64,000 nt of DNA from Amphritea atlantica (GTDB taxonomy: Bacteria > Pseudomonadota > Gammaproteobacteria > Pseudomonadales > Balneatricaceae): positions 124,001 through 188,000 of the forward strand of contig NZ_JAHKQE010000030.1 in assembly GCF_018860855.1 (NCBI RefSeq), in the 5' to 3' direction. The translations under genes and the position numbers were made by a program. Shown here piece by piece: positions 46,051 through 55,048 of the stretch. The notes beneath the pieces are model-generated. The model saw nothing but the letters and a program-made list of their open reading frames with translations, did not search any database and was not told where the DNA came from. How positions within the stretch are numbered: position 1 is the stretch's first letter; every line of letters begins with the position of its first letter.

Positions 46051-47151
46051 TTGATGAGTAATCAATCTATTGTCAACGGCCAGCCTTTGGCCGGTATCCC
46101 TTCTGAACCCGTAGGCAGTGTTCCACGACCGCTCAAGTTACAGGAGGCCATGAAAGCATACTCACAGGGTGATATAACGGCTGAAGCGATGGATGCTTTG
46201 TTCGATGAGGTTGTCGGTGAAACTATCGCTAAGTTCGAAGCGACAGGTTCTTCTGTTGTGAGTGATGGTGAGCAAACGAAGTCTAGTTTTGCTACCTATC
46301 CTCTCGATGGTCTAGAAAATATTTCAGCCGAGGGTGTGGTTATACCCTTTGATGATGGTCATACGCGGCAATTACCTTGTTTAACTCAAGGGCCATTCAA
46401 GTATGCGACCTATGCTGGCTCTTACTTGCCTCGTGCTAAGAAATTTGCAACACGGCCGGTAAAGCAGGCCGTTATTTCTGCTTCAGCGATGAGTTTGCTA
46501 TACCCCGCGCAAGAGATAGTCGGCTATTCGCGGGAGCAGTTTTTGGTTGATCTCGTTCAGGAAGCGGTCGCTGATATTCGTAGCTGTTTCGATAATGGGG
46601 CGTATCAGGTTCAAGTTGATTTTACCGAAGGTCGCCTCGCGCTGAAGCTCGATCCTTCCAAACAGCTATTACAGCAGTTTATCGATATCAATAATGAGGT
46701 TTTAGCTCATTTTACCGAAGAAGAGCGCCAGCGGATCGGCTTTCATACCTGCCCAGGTGGAGATCATGATTCATGCCATAGTGCGGATGTCGATTATGTC
46801 GACCTCATCCCTATGTTGTTGACACTGAATGCGGGTAATTTCTATATGCAGATGGCGAGCGAAAAAGATCCTGAGAGATCGCTGAAAATCATTGCTGAGA
46901 ACTTAGGCGCTAACCAGCGCGTTTATATTGGCGTCATTGATGTGATTAACGAAGCGGTTGAATCGGCTGAAACCGTCCGTGATCGTGTCTTGCAAGCGGC
47001 GAAATATATTCCGTTGAAGCAGCTTGGTACCACGGACGATTGTGGTTTTTCACCGTTCAGTGATGATATCGCCACCAGCCGAGATACCGCGTTCGCGAAA
47101 ATTGCAGCGCGAATTCAAGGCACCCAGTTGGCGTATGAACAGCTGACATAA
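46051..47151 (+). CDS. MetE-like (cobalamin-independent) methyltransferase, C-terminal-domain type
   Basis: A 366-residue protein of the short MetE_C-like family (YxjG/YxjH type). The zinc site corresponds to IGFHTCPGGDHDSCH and GTTDDCGFSPF (His, Cys, Cys); SDGEQTKSSF is the usual N-terminal family motif. Full MetE is ~750 residues; this half-size form uses an unknown methyl donor to make methionine or a related thioether. A second ATG 6 nt downstream is a possible start. It is followed by an 11-bp hairpin (47162-47192). Confidence 0.88.
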   Translation: MMSNQSIVNGQPLAGIPSEPVGSVPRPLKLQEAMKAYSQGDITAEAMDALFDEVVGETIAKFEATGSSVVSDGEQTKSSFATYPLDGLENISAEGVVIPFDDGHTRQLPCLTQGPFKYATYAGSYLPRAKKFATRPVKQAVISASAMSLLYPAQEIVGYSREQFLVDLVQEAVADIRSCFDNGAYQVQVDFTEGRLALKLDPSKQLLQQFIDINNEVLAHFTEEERQRIGFHTCPGGDHDSCHSADVDYVDLIPMLLTLNAGNFYMQMASEKDPERSLKIIAENLGANQRVYIGVIDVINEAVESAETVRDRVLQAAKYIPLKQLGTTDDCGFSPFSDDIATSRDTAFAKIAARIQGTQLAYEQLT

Positions 47152-47161
47152 AGTGAGAACC

Positions 47162-47192
47162 CGCCAGCCGGCGTTAATAAAGCCGGCTGGCG
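47162..47192 (+). terminator. GC-rich hairpin after the MetE-like gene
   Basis: CGCCAGCCGGC - 9 nt - GCCGGCTGGCG, 11-bp perfect stem without a T-run. It could terminate weakly or stabilise the mRNA 3' end. Confidence 0.6.
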
Positions 47193-47225
47193 CTAGTTGA
47201 TTTGGGCATAGTGGCATTCGCTATA

Positions 47226-48467
47226 CTACGCTTCTTGGTTACCCTCTAAAATAAGATTCGCTGTCTGTGCTTCCATAGCACTCTGATGCGCGGCGATCAG
47301 TGCATCTTTATTCCGCTCAATCCGTTGGGCAACCAATATCGCAACGCAACCTGCTAGCATAACCGCGAGCGTTATGATCAGTCCGTTATTGAAATTACCA
47401 TAGTATTCAGCCATATAGCCCACTAACGCTGGGGCGATCATCTGTGATGTGCCATAGCTGAAGGTAAGACGGCTCATCGGTTTAGATGGGTTGTCTGGAA
47501 ATAGACGGCCGACCATGGAAAGTACCATGCTGACAATGCCGATAAAGCTAGCGCCGTAAATAATGGCACTCAGGATCACGGCCCATAGCTGGTGGCTTAA
47601 CAGTAATATTAAAATGCTGAGGGCGTTAAGTAGATAGGCCGCTATTAGTGCATGCCAAGAACCCGTAGTGGCGACAACTTTATCCCAGAGTGCGCTGGCC
47701 GGCGCGCAGCTTAAACCGGCTATCAACCATATGATCCAACCTTTTCCGGCTAAGGCGTCAATGCTTTCGGCAATGGTGATTAAAAAGGTAGCTGAAATAA
47801 CATAACCAAAGCCCGCACAAAAGTAAGCGAGTTGTAACACCGGCATAAAACTGCGGGGTAGCGAAATATGATGATGAGGGTGTTTTTCTAGCGCTTTCTC
47901 GGTGCTGAAATCGGGTAGCCACTGCCATACCGGTGCGATGAGTAAGAGTGTTACCAGCGCATAGATAAACCACTGCTGATCCCAACTGAAATAATCGTTA
48001 ATTAAGTTTGAAAGCAGGGCGGTAATGACAATGCCAATACCTAATCCAGAAAAGAAGATGCCCAGCTCTGCTTTATGGTTACGCTTCATTAGCCAGTGCA
48101 TTAACAAGCCTCCGCCCAAGAGCATACCTGCGGAACTGCTTAAGCCAGATAGGTAGCGCAAGAGATACCATAAAGGTTCGAGTGTGGTGAGGCCCATGGC
48201 TAAGCTGGTGATAACGGAAACCAATAAACCCACTTTAAATAAGCGTGCTTTGAGTGCCAAGCTATGGATAAATGAGATCAGCAGTGCACCACTGAGATAA
48301 CCTGCATAATTGGCTGCGGCGAGATAACCGGCCACGGACTCGGTCAAACCAACCTCGCTGGCCATTTCGGGAATCATCGGCGTGTAAGCAAAACGAGCGA
48401 TGCCGATGGTGGCCACCACGGCTAAAACGCAGGTTAATAGCATGCGGTTTTTACTAATCTCAACCAT
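47226..48467 (-). CDS. MFS transporter, YbfB/YjiJ family
   Basis: About 413 residues with ~12 transmembrane helices, from ATG 48467 (RBS AGGAAAAC). The open frame extends 45 codons further upstream but without a membrane-protein N-terminus. The family motif IARFAYTPMIPEM is near residue 22. Homologues are uncharacterised permeases. The divergent AraC regulator probably controls it. Confidence 0.88.
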   Translation of the reverse strand: MVEISKNRMLLTCVLAVVATIGIARFAYTPMIPEMASEVGLTESVAGYLAAANYAGYLSGALLISFIHSLALKARLFKVGLLVSVITSLAMGLTTLEPLWYLLRYLSGLSSSAGMLLGGGLLMHWLMKRNHKAELGIFFSGLGIGIVITALLSNLINDYFSWDQQWFIYALVTLLLIAPVWQWLPDFSTEKALEKHPHHHISLPRSFMPVLQLAYFCAGFGYVISATFLITIAESIDALAGKGWIIWLIAGLSCAPASALWDKVVATTGSWHALIAAYLLNALSILILLLSHQLWAVILSAIIYGASFIGIVSMVLSMVGRLFPDNPSKPMSRLTFSYGTSQMIAPALVGYMAEYYGNFNNGLIITLAVMLAGCVAILVAQRIERNKDALIAAHQSAMEAQTANLILEGNQEA

Positions 48468-48548
48468 GTTCTGTTTTCCTATGGGTGATGATGGAAAAGG
48501 GTGTCGTAGCACTGTGGTTAGATTAGAGGATGTTGTATCAGTAAACTT

Positions 48549-48576
48549 TCTATAAAATGACAGAATATCTATAAAA
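48549..48576. promoter_or_regulatory. Direct repeats TCTATAAAA in the MFS/AraC divergent promoter
   Basis: TCTATAAAA occurs at 48549-48557 and 48568-48576, 19 bp apart start to start, each followed by a GACA-like tail. Direct repeats about two helical turns apart are the typical operator design of AraC proteins. Confidence 0.5.
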
Positions 48577-48590
48577 CAGGACAATCGGCA

Positions 48591-49421
48591 GTGAAAGGAC
48601 AATCATCACCCGAACTATCTTCTGAACTCTCCCCCGAACTGCGCCCGTTAACAATGCCGGCCTTACCGCGGGAACTTTATGTCCGACAGGAGAAGATGCC
48701 GGCGGGACACTATTTCCCCGCACATCAACATGATTGGCATCAGCTACTCTATGCGGTATCAGGGGTGCTGGTGGTGGATCTAATCGGCGAGCGATATTTT
48801 ATTCCGCCGGAGCAGGCGATCTGGTTGCCCAGTGGTTGTCAGCACCGAGTGTATACCGAGTACGGTGCAGATTTGAAAAGCCTATATTTAGATAAACAGT
48901 ATCAAGCCTTAGGGACTGAGCGGGCGACGGTGCTGCATATTACACCGCTGATTCGAGAATTAATTCTGACGGCCGCGGAATTTGAGGTTGAATACGATTT
49001 AGACTCCTATGAAAACGATCTGGTGCAACTGTTGTTAAAATCTTTGAGTCGTCTTGAGCGGGAAGATCGCTACCTGCCTTGGCCGGTCAGCCCTGAATTG
49101 ACGGCATTATGTCACCGGCTTTACCAGCAGCCCGATCAGATTGTTACTTCAGAACAGTTGGCGGATTCAATGGCGGTGTCATTACGCACCTTAGACCGTC
49201 GTTTTCGCCGTGAAACCGGCATGTCATTGAAACAGTGGCGCTTGCAATTGCGCTTGATGCAGGCGATTGAGTTGTTGAATGCGGGGCATAGTGTGACCCA
49301 GATCGCGCTGGAACTCGGTTACAGCTCGGCTTCACCCTTTATCTATATGTTTAGAGAGCAGTTTGGTATGGCGCCGGCCCAGTATCGCAACCATATAGCA
49401 CGTTCTGCATCAACGGCTTAG
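48591..49421 (+). CDS. AraC-family regulator with N-terminal cupin
   Basis: A 276-residue regulator starting at GTG (weak RBS). An AraC-type cupin at ~45-100 (MPAGHYFPAHQHDWHQLLY) and a C-terminal double HTH (EQLADSMAVSLRTLDRRFR, then VTQIALELGYSSASPFIYMF). It is divergent from the MFS gene. Typical self-contained efflux or uptake control pair; inducer unknown. Confidence 0.92.
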   Translation: MKGQSSPELSSELSPELRPLTMPALPRELYVRQEKMPAGHYFPAHQHDWHQLLYAVSGVLVVDLIGERYFIPPEQAIWLPSGCQHRVYTEYGADLKSLYLDKQYQALGTERATVLHITPLIRELILTAAEFEVEYDLDSYENDLVQLLLKSLSRLEREDRYLPWPVSPELTALCHRLYQQPDQIVTSEQLADSMAVSLRTLDRRFRRETGMSLKQWRLQLRLMQAIELLNAGHSVTQIALELGYSSASPFIYMFREQFGMAPAQYRNHIARSASTA

Positions 49422-49592
49422 AATGCTGCGCTTCAAGTGTTCAGATTGTCTTCGTTTTCACTTCTTAATTAGTGTTAAAATGCCCGCCAATTAGAGGCAG
49501 CCTGCCGGGCTGAACTGTTTTTGTTTTAACGCTGTGTTTAAACATCGACAAACCTACCATTTTGCTTAAACGATCCCGGAAATAGTATTCAG

Positions 49593-51785
49593 ATGGAAAT
49601 CAAAGTTAATTTTTTAGACAATCTCAGGCTTGAAGCGAAGTTTGATGATTTTACCGTGACCGCCGATCAGCCGATTCGTTATAAAGGGGATGGCTCTGCG
49701 CCCGGTCCATTTGATTATTTTCTGGCATCGTCGGCCCTGTGTGCGGCGTACTTCGTCAAAGTTTACTGCCAGTCTCGGGATATTCCCACGGACGACATCC
49801 GTCTGTCGCAGAATAATATTGTTGATCCTGAAAACCGCTATAACCAGATTTTTCAGATTCAGGTAGAGCTACCGGATACCATTTCTGAACGGGATCGTAC
49901 CGGTATTATCCGCTCGATCGATCGTTGTACGGTTAAGAAGGTGGTGCAGCAGGGGCCGGAATTTAGAATCGAAACGGTCGAAAATCTCGATGCTGATGCT
50001 TCCATCATGGCGATGGGTGTTGCCGATGATGCCGCCAATACCATGATTTTGGGTAAAGACCTGCCGTTAGAAAAAACCATCGCCAATATGACCGGTATTC
50101 TTGCACAGCTTGGGATGAAGATTGAGATCTCTTCATGGCGTAATATCGTGCCTAATGTCTGGTCATTACATATACGTGATGCCTCGTCGCCGATGTGTTT
50201 TACCAATGGTAAAGGCGCGACTAAAGAGAGCGCACTCTGTTCTGCCCTAGGTGAGTTTATCGAGCGGGCCAGTTGTAACTTCTTCTATAACGATCAGTAT
50301 TTCGGTGAAGAGATCGCTAACAGTGAGTTTGTCCATTATCCGAATGAAAAATGGTTCAAGCTGACTGAGGATGACAGCATTCCCGAAGGCCTGTTGGATG
50401 ACCACTGTTTGGCGATTTATAACCCCGATGATGAGCTGCATGGCTCTAATTTGATCGATACCAACTCGGGTAATATTGAGCGCGGCATCTGTGCCTTGCC
50501 CTATGTGCGTCAGTCTGATCAGCAAACCGTTTATTTTCCGTCGAATCTGTTAGAAAACCTGTTCCTCAGTAATGGCATGAGTGCGGGCAATAATATTCAT
50601 GAAGCTAAGGTGCAGTGCCTGTCTGAGATTTTTGAACGGGCGGTTAAGCGGCAGATTATTGAGGAAGAGATTGTACTTCCCGATGTGCCTGAAGCTGTCT
50701 TGGCACAGTACCCTCAGATTGTCGCGGGTATTAAAGGGCTGGAAGAGCAGGGGTTCCCTGTGTTGGTTAAAGATGCGTCTCTAGGCGGTCAGTTCCCAGT
50801 GATGTGCGTTACCTTGATGAATCCCCGCACCGGCGGCGTCTTTGCTTCTTTTGGTGCCCACCCAAGCTTTGAAGTGGCGCTGGAGCGAAGCTTGACCGAA
50901 TTGTTACAAGGGCGCAGCTTTGAAGGGCTGAATGATGTGCCGCCACCGACCTTTAACAGTCTAGCGGTGACTGAACCGAATAACTTTGTCGAACACTTTA
51001 TCGATTCGACCGGCGTGGTGTCTTGGCGTTTCTTCAGTGCCTGCCACGATTATGAGTTTTGCGAGTGGGATTTCTCGGGCACTAATGAAGAGGAAAGCAG
51101 CCGCTTGATGGCGATTCTAGAAGAACTCGAAAAAGAGGTCTATATCGCTACCTTTGATGATCTTGGCGCCTCTGCTTGTCGGATTCTGGTGCCGGGCTAC
51201 TCTGAGGTCTATCCGGTTGAAGACTTAGTCTGGGATAACACCAATAAAGCGATTCAATTTCGTGAGGACATTCTCAATATACATACATTGAGTGATGACC
51301 AACTGGCTGATTTGGTCGAACGCCTAGAAGACAGTGAAGAAGATAACTACACCGATATTAAAACCCTGATCGGCATCGAGTTTGATGAGAACACGGTGTG
51401 GGGCCAGTTGACCATTCTTGAATTGAAGATTCTGATCTATCTGGCACTGGGTGAGCATGAAGCCGCATTAGAGCTGGTGGAAAGCTTCCTACAATATAAC
51501 GACAACACCGTTGAGCGGGGCTTATTTTATCAGGCGATGAATGCGGTGTTAGTGATTGTGCTGGATGAGGATCTCGCGCTGGATGACTATCTGCATAACC
51601 TGCGTCGGATGTTTGGTGCTGAGGTGATGGATAATGTGGTCGGTTCGGTGACGGGTGAGGTTAAGTTCTTCGGTTTAACGCCCACTAGCATGAAGCTGGA
51701 AGGGCTGGAGCGTCACCTACGACTGATTGAGAGCTATCAGAAGCTACATGCCGTTCGTGCTGCTAAGGCGGGTTTGGCATCCTAA
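49593..51785 (+). CDS. OsmC-domain/YcaO-domain fusion protein
   Basis: A 730-residue protein. Residues ~1-135 form an OsmC-like domain (GPFDYFLASSALCAAYFVKV carries one expected Cys; the second is in IDRCTVKKVV). Residues ~190-600 form the YcaO domain with ATP-site motifs ATKESALCSALGEFIERAS and EALERSLTELLQG-like VALERSLTELLQG. The C-terminal ~110 residues are helical. E. coli YcaO promotes RimO-dependent methylthiolation of ribosomal protein S12; other YcaOs make azolines or thioamides. The OsmC-fused family is known in gammaproteobacteria with the same order. No precursor peptide seen nearby. Confidence 0.9.
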   Translation: MEIKVNFLDNLRLEAKFDDFTVTADQPIRYKGDGSAPGPFDYFLASSALCAAYFVKVYCQSRDIPTDDIRLSQNNIVDPENRYNQIFQIQVELPDTISERDRTGIIRSIDRCTVKKVVQQGPEFRIETVENLDADASIMAMGVADDAANTMILGKDLPLEKTIANMTGILAQLGMKIEISSWRNIVPNVWSLHIRDASSPMCFTNGKGATKESALCSALGEFIERASCNFFYNDQYFGEEIANSEFVHYPNEKWFKLTEDDSIPEGLLDDHCLAIYNPDDELHGSNLIDTNSGNIERGICALPYVRQSDQQTVYFPSNLLENLFLSNGMSAGNNIHEAKVQCLSEIFERAVKRQIIEEEIVLPDVPEAVLAQYPQIVAGIKGLEEQGFPVLVKDASLGGQFPVMCVTLMNPRTGGVFASFGAHPSFEVALERSLTELLQGRSFEGLNDVPPPTFNSLAVTEPNNFVEHFIDSTGVVSWRFFSACHDYEFCEWDFSGTNEEESSRLMAILEELEKEVYIATFDDLGASACRILVPGYSEVYPVEDLVWDNTNKAIQFREDILNIHTLSDDQLADLVERLEDSEEDNYTDIKTLIGIEFDENTVWGQLTILELKILIYLALGEHEAALELVESFLQYNDNTVERGLFYQAMNAVLVIVLDEDLALDDYLHNLRRMFGAEVMDNVVGSVTGEVKFFGLTPTSMKLEGLERHLRLIESYQKLHAVRAAKAGLAS

Positions 51786-51850
51786 TAAGGGGCGCTATGT
51801 TGCTATTAGTGCGCTGATCGATCGGTCAGCGCATTCAAGGATAGGCTAAA

Positions 51851-51886
51851 CGAAAAAAAACCAGCGGTGAAGGCCGCTGGTTTTTT
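51851..51886. terminator. Bidirectional terminator between ycaO-type gene and nhaD
   Basis: CCAGCGG - 6 nt - CCGCTGG flanked by an A-run on the left and six T on the right, so it works for both converging genes. Confidence 0.9.
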
Positions 51887-51905
51887 GGTTTAAGTAGAAG
51901 GCTGA

Positions 51906-53153
51906 TCAGAGCACCAGTTTTGTTAGCCCCATCACCGCCAGATAGCCACAGGTATAAGCAATCAGTAACCAGTGAATAAAGCGTAGGTAGCTAATAAATG
52001 AGAGTTCCTGCAGTTTGCTCAGCGCAATAACACCGGCAGCAGAACCGACGATAAGAATCGAACCACCGACACCCACTGCATAGGTTAATCCTAGCCATTC
52101 GCCTTTAGTCATCGGGATATCTGATTGCAGAATAGCAGCGGTTAGCGGCACGTTATCAACGAAGGCCGATAGAATACCGATCACGTAGTTGGCATAGACC
52201 GCCGGCATCATCGTGTAGAGTTCTGGCAACAGCTCTAGCACCGATAGCTCTTTAAGCATACCAACGAGTAGCAGTACACCGAGGAAGAACAACAGGGTAT
52301 CAAACTCGATCTCGCGAACATATTCCAATACGTTCGGATTTTGCTCTTTACGGAAGATAATCTGGTGCACGATAAACATCAGCGCCAGACCAAACAGGAA
52401 GGTCAGCACTGGGGGCACTGAAAACAGCACGCTAAAGGCCAGTGTGCTGATAATCGTCAGTAGAAACAATGCGGCAATCAGTTTGTCTCCGGCTGAGATC
52501 GGCCGTTTGAATTTCGGTAGGGTGATCATTTCATTACAGCCGCGCATCAAGATTAACGCGAGAATCGCGACGCCGGTCATAGCCGGAAGGATCAACAGTA
52601 ATAAGTTGAGAATCGATACCTTACCATTCAAGAAGATCATCAAGGTGGTGACGTCGCCGGTAATCAGTGACACACCGCCGGAGTTCACGGCAAAGACGAT
52701 CAGTGCGGCAAATTTCAGCGTGTCTTTGGTTTCGAGTTTTAGCGATGCTAATAATGACAGCATAATCAGTGAGGCGGTGATGTTGTCCGCCAGGGATGAA
52801 AACATCAGGCCAAGTAGGGCGATGAGAATCATCAATGTGCTGAGTTTGAGCTCGCTCGGTAACAGTCGGTAAACCAGCTGGGTTATCAGGCCTTTTTCGT
52901 TAAGGTAGGCGACGAAAGTCATTGCGGCCATTAAAAATAGCCAAAGAATGGCGATATCGAGAAGTTGTTCGTTGAGTGCTTCCTGAATTGCCTGAGGTGA
53001 CTTTTCAGGGAAGACAAAGGCAAGAATCCAGACCAGGGTGCCAATAAAGAGTGTTGATTTAGCTTTATTCAGATGAACAACATCTTCAAAAACAATCAGA
53101 ACAAAGGCGAGGATAATCAGGCCCAATAGCAAATAATGCATTGTTAGTCCCAC
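51906..53153 (-). CDS. nhaD: Na+/H+ antiporter NhaD
   Basis: A 415-residue inner-membrane antiporter with about 12 helices, of the NhaD/ArsB group. Motifs: SLADNITASLIMLSLL (~120) and SAFVDNVPLTAAIL (~310), the paired D-N helices typical of NhaD. It exchanges Na+ or Li+ for H+, as expected in a marine bacterium. Start ATG 53153; a second in-frame ATG 4 codons on is possible. Single gene. Confidence 0.92.
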   Translation of the reverse strand: MGLTMHYLLLGLIILAFVLIVFEDVVHLNKAKSTLFIGTLVWILAFVFPEKSPQAIQEALNEQLLDIAILWLFLMAAMTFVAYLNEKGLITQLVYRLLPSELKLSTLMILIALLGLMFSSLADNITASLIMLSLLASLKLETKDTLKFAALIVFAVNSGGVSLITGDVTTLMIFLNGKVSILNLLLLILPAMTGVAILALILMRGCNEMITLPKFKRPISAGDKLIAALFLLTIISTLAFSVLFSVPPVLTFLFGLALMFIVHQIIFRKEQNPNVLEYVREIEFDTLLFFLGVLLLVGMLKELSVLELLPELYTMMPAVYANYVIGILSAFVDNVPLTAAILQSDIPMTKGEWLGLTYAVGVGGSILIVGSAAGVIALSKLQELSFISYLRFIHWLLIAYTCGYLAVMGLTKLVL

Positions 53154-53508
53154 TTTAAAATTTTATAGGCGGCTATTTTGTACTTTTGTATCAGGTCAAT
53201 ACAATAGATAAAAGGTTCTAAAGAGGAAGAAAGTCAGGATTACGCCTTTATGACCTAATTTAGCCTCGACTAAAAACTTTTTTAATGGTTAAAGGTCACA
53301 ACGATATCCTTTAAATCGTACGGGGTCGTTTGTTAGCAGTAGACTAGCAACAATTGTTGAGTTAAGTAAAACGCCTGTTGTCTTTACGCAGGCGGTGACA
53401 AAGGGCCACAACGGATGTAAGTGGTCAGATATCGAGATGATGATATGTCTACTCATTGTAACGTCATAGGCGTTAACATAGGTGGTCTACAGATAAGGAA
53501 GAACGAAG
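53154..53508. other. Divergent promoter region nhaD / aldehyde dehydrogenase
   Basis: No gene. Contains a 12-bp palindrome CAACAATTGTTG (53348-53359) and a CGCCTG/CAGGCG hairpin (53370-53392). Either could be an operator. Confidence 0.5.
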
Positions 53509-54942
53509 ATGTTAGATAAACGTCAGTTTTATATTAATGGTCGTTGGGTTGCGCCGGTTGAAGCTTGTGATTTTGATGTGATTGATCCATCCACAGAAGC
53601 GGTGTGTGCCGTTATTTCGTTGGGTGGTAAGGCGGACACAGACAATGCTGTTGCTGCTGCGCGCAGAGCGTTTGATCTCTGGAGCCAGACCTCTAAAGCG
53701 TCTCGTGTTGCGCTGCTTGAAAAACTGTTGGCAATTTATAATGAGCGAGCGGATGAGATGGCTGAGGCGATCTCTACGGAGATGGGCGCACCGATTGCAC
53801 TGGCCCGTACTTCTCAGTGTGGTGCTGGTTCTTCTCATATCAAAAACCTGATTCGTGCGCTGAAAGAGTATGAATTTGATCAGCCGTTGGGCGATCACGC
53901 GCCGGATAACCGTATCTTGCACGAAGCGATCGGTGTTTGTGCCTTGATTACGCCGTGGAACTGGCCCATGAATCAGGTGACATTGAAGGTGGTGGCTGCA
54001 CTCGCTGCCGGCTGCACCATGGTGTTAAAACCTTCTGAAATTGCACCCTTGTCATCGCTTTTGTTTGCCGAGATGATCGATCAGGCTGGTTTCCCAGCGG
54101 GCGTTTTTAATCTGGTGAATGGTGATGGTCTAGGTGTCGGTTCTCAGCTTTCTGGTCATCCGGAAGTGGATATGGTGTCCTTTACGGGTTCTACCCGTGC
54201 GGGCATCGCCATTACTAAAAACGCGGCCGATACCGTTAAGCGTGTGGCGTTAGAGCTAGGTGGTAAGGGCGCTAATATTATTTTCGCCGATGCCGATGAT
54301 AAAGCGGTGATTCGCGGTGTACGTCACTGCTTTAATAATAGTGGTCAATCCTGTAATGCGCCGACCCGTATGCTCGTTGAGCGCTCGATCTATGATCAAG
54401 TGGTTCAAGTGGCTAGCGATGTCGCCAATAAAACGGCGGTTAACTCAGCGGATCTCGAAGGACATCATATTGGTCCGGTGGTATCGCAGATGCAGTTTGA
54501 TAAAATTCAGGGCTTGATTCAGAAGGGTATCGATGAGGGTGGCCGTGTGGTGGCGGGTGGTTTGGGTAAGCCGGAAGGGCTTAAAAAGGGTTTCTATGTC
54601 CGTCCAACCGTGTTTGCCGATATCAATAACCAGATGAGTATTGCTCGAGAAGAGGTTTTTGGTCCGGTATTAGTGATTATCCCGTTTGATACCGAGGACG
54701 AAGCCGTCCGCATTGCTAATGACAGCCCTTATGGTTTGACCCATTACGTGCAAACTCAGGACAGTGAAAAAGCTAACCGTGTGGCGCGTCGTCTGCGTGC
54801 AGGGATGGTGCAGATTAATGGAACTTATTTGGGTGCTGGCTCCCCGTTCGGCGGCTATAAGCAGTCCGGTAACGGTCGTGAAGGTGGTGTCTGGGGGCTT
54901 GAAGATTTTCTCGAAGTTAAAGCCGTCAGTGGTTGGAGCTGA
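53509..54942 (+). CDS. NAD(P)+-dependent aldehyde dehydrogenase
   Basis: A 477-residue enzyme of the ALDH superfamily. N-terminal substrate-binding and Rossmann motifs ALITPWNWPMNQV, LKPSEIAPLS and FTGSTRAG, general base Glu in ELGGKGANI, nucleophile Cys in NNSGQSCNAPTR. C-terminal GGYKQSGNGREGG is typical. Substrate unknown; close relatives act on betaine aldehyde, aromatic aldehydes and others. RBS AAGGAAG, strong terminator after. Confidence 0.93.
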   Translation: MLDKRQFYINGRWVAPVEACDFDVIDPSTEAVCAVISLGGKADTDNAVAAARRAFDLWSQTSKASRVALLEKLLAIYNERADEMAEAISTEMGAPIALARTSQCGAGSSHIKNLIRALKEYEFDQPLGDHAPDNRILHEAIGVCALITPWNWPMNQVTLKVVAALAAGCTMVLKPSEIAPLSSLLFAEMIDQAGFPAGVFNLVNGDGLGVGSQLSGHPEVDMVSFTGSTRAGIAITKNAADTVKRVALELGGKGANIIFADADDKAVIRGVRHCFNNSGQSCNAPTRMLVERSIYDQVVQVASDVANKTAVNSADLEGHHIGPVVSQMQFDKIQGLIQKGIDEGGRVVAGGLGKPEGLKKGFYVRPTVFADINNQMSIAREEVFGPVLVIIPFDTEDEAVRIANDSPYGLTHYVQTQDSEKANRVARRLRAGMVQINGTYLGAGSPFGGYKQSGNGREGGVWGLEDFLEVKAVSGWS

Positions 54943-54994
54943 GCTAACTGCGTTGCGCTAAAGTTTAAGCCGTGTGAAGCTTAAAATCGTTTTA

Positions 54995-55024
54995 AAAGGG
55001 GCCTACGAATAAGGCCCTTTTTTT
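54995..55024 (+). terminator. Terminator after aldehyde dehydrogenase gene
   Basis: AGGGGCCT - 6 nt - AAGGCCCTT with seven T following; also usable by the convergent FUSC gene on the other strand through the A-run. Confidence 0.85.
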
Positions 55025-55048
55025 ATGCCTATGCGAGTGTAAAAAGGG

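Noticed and set aside
49593-51785. RiPP biosynthetic cluster around YcaO
   Set aside because: No precursor peptide, dehydrogenase or transporter typical of azoline RiPPs is adjacent, and the OsmC fusion belongs to the RimO-related YcaO group.
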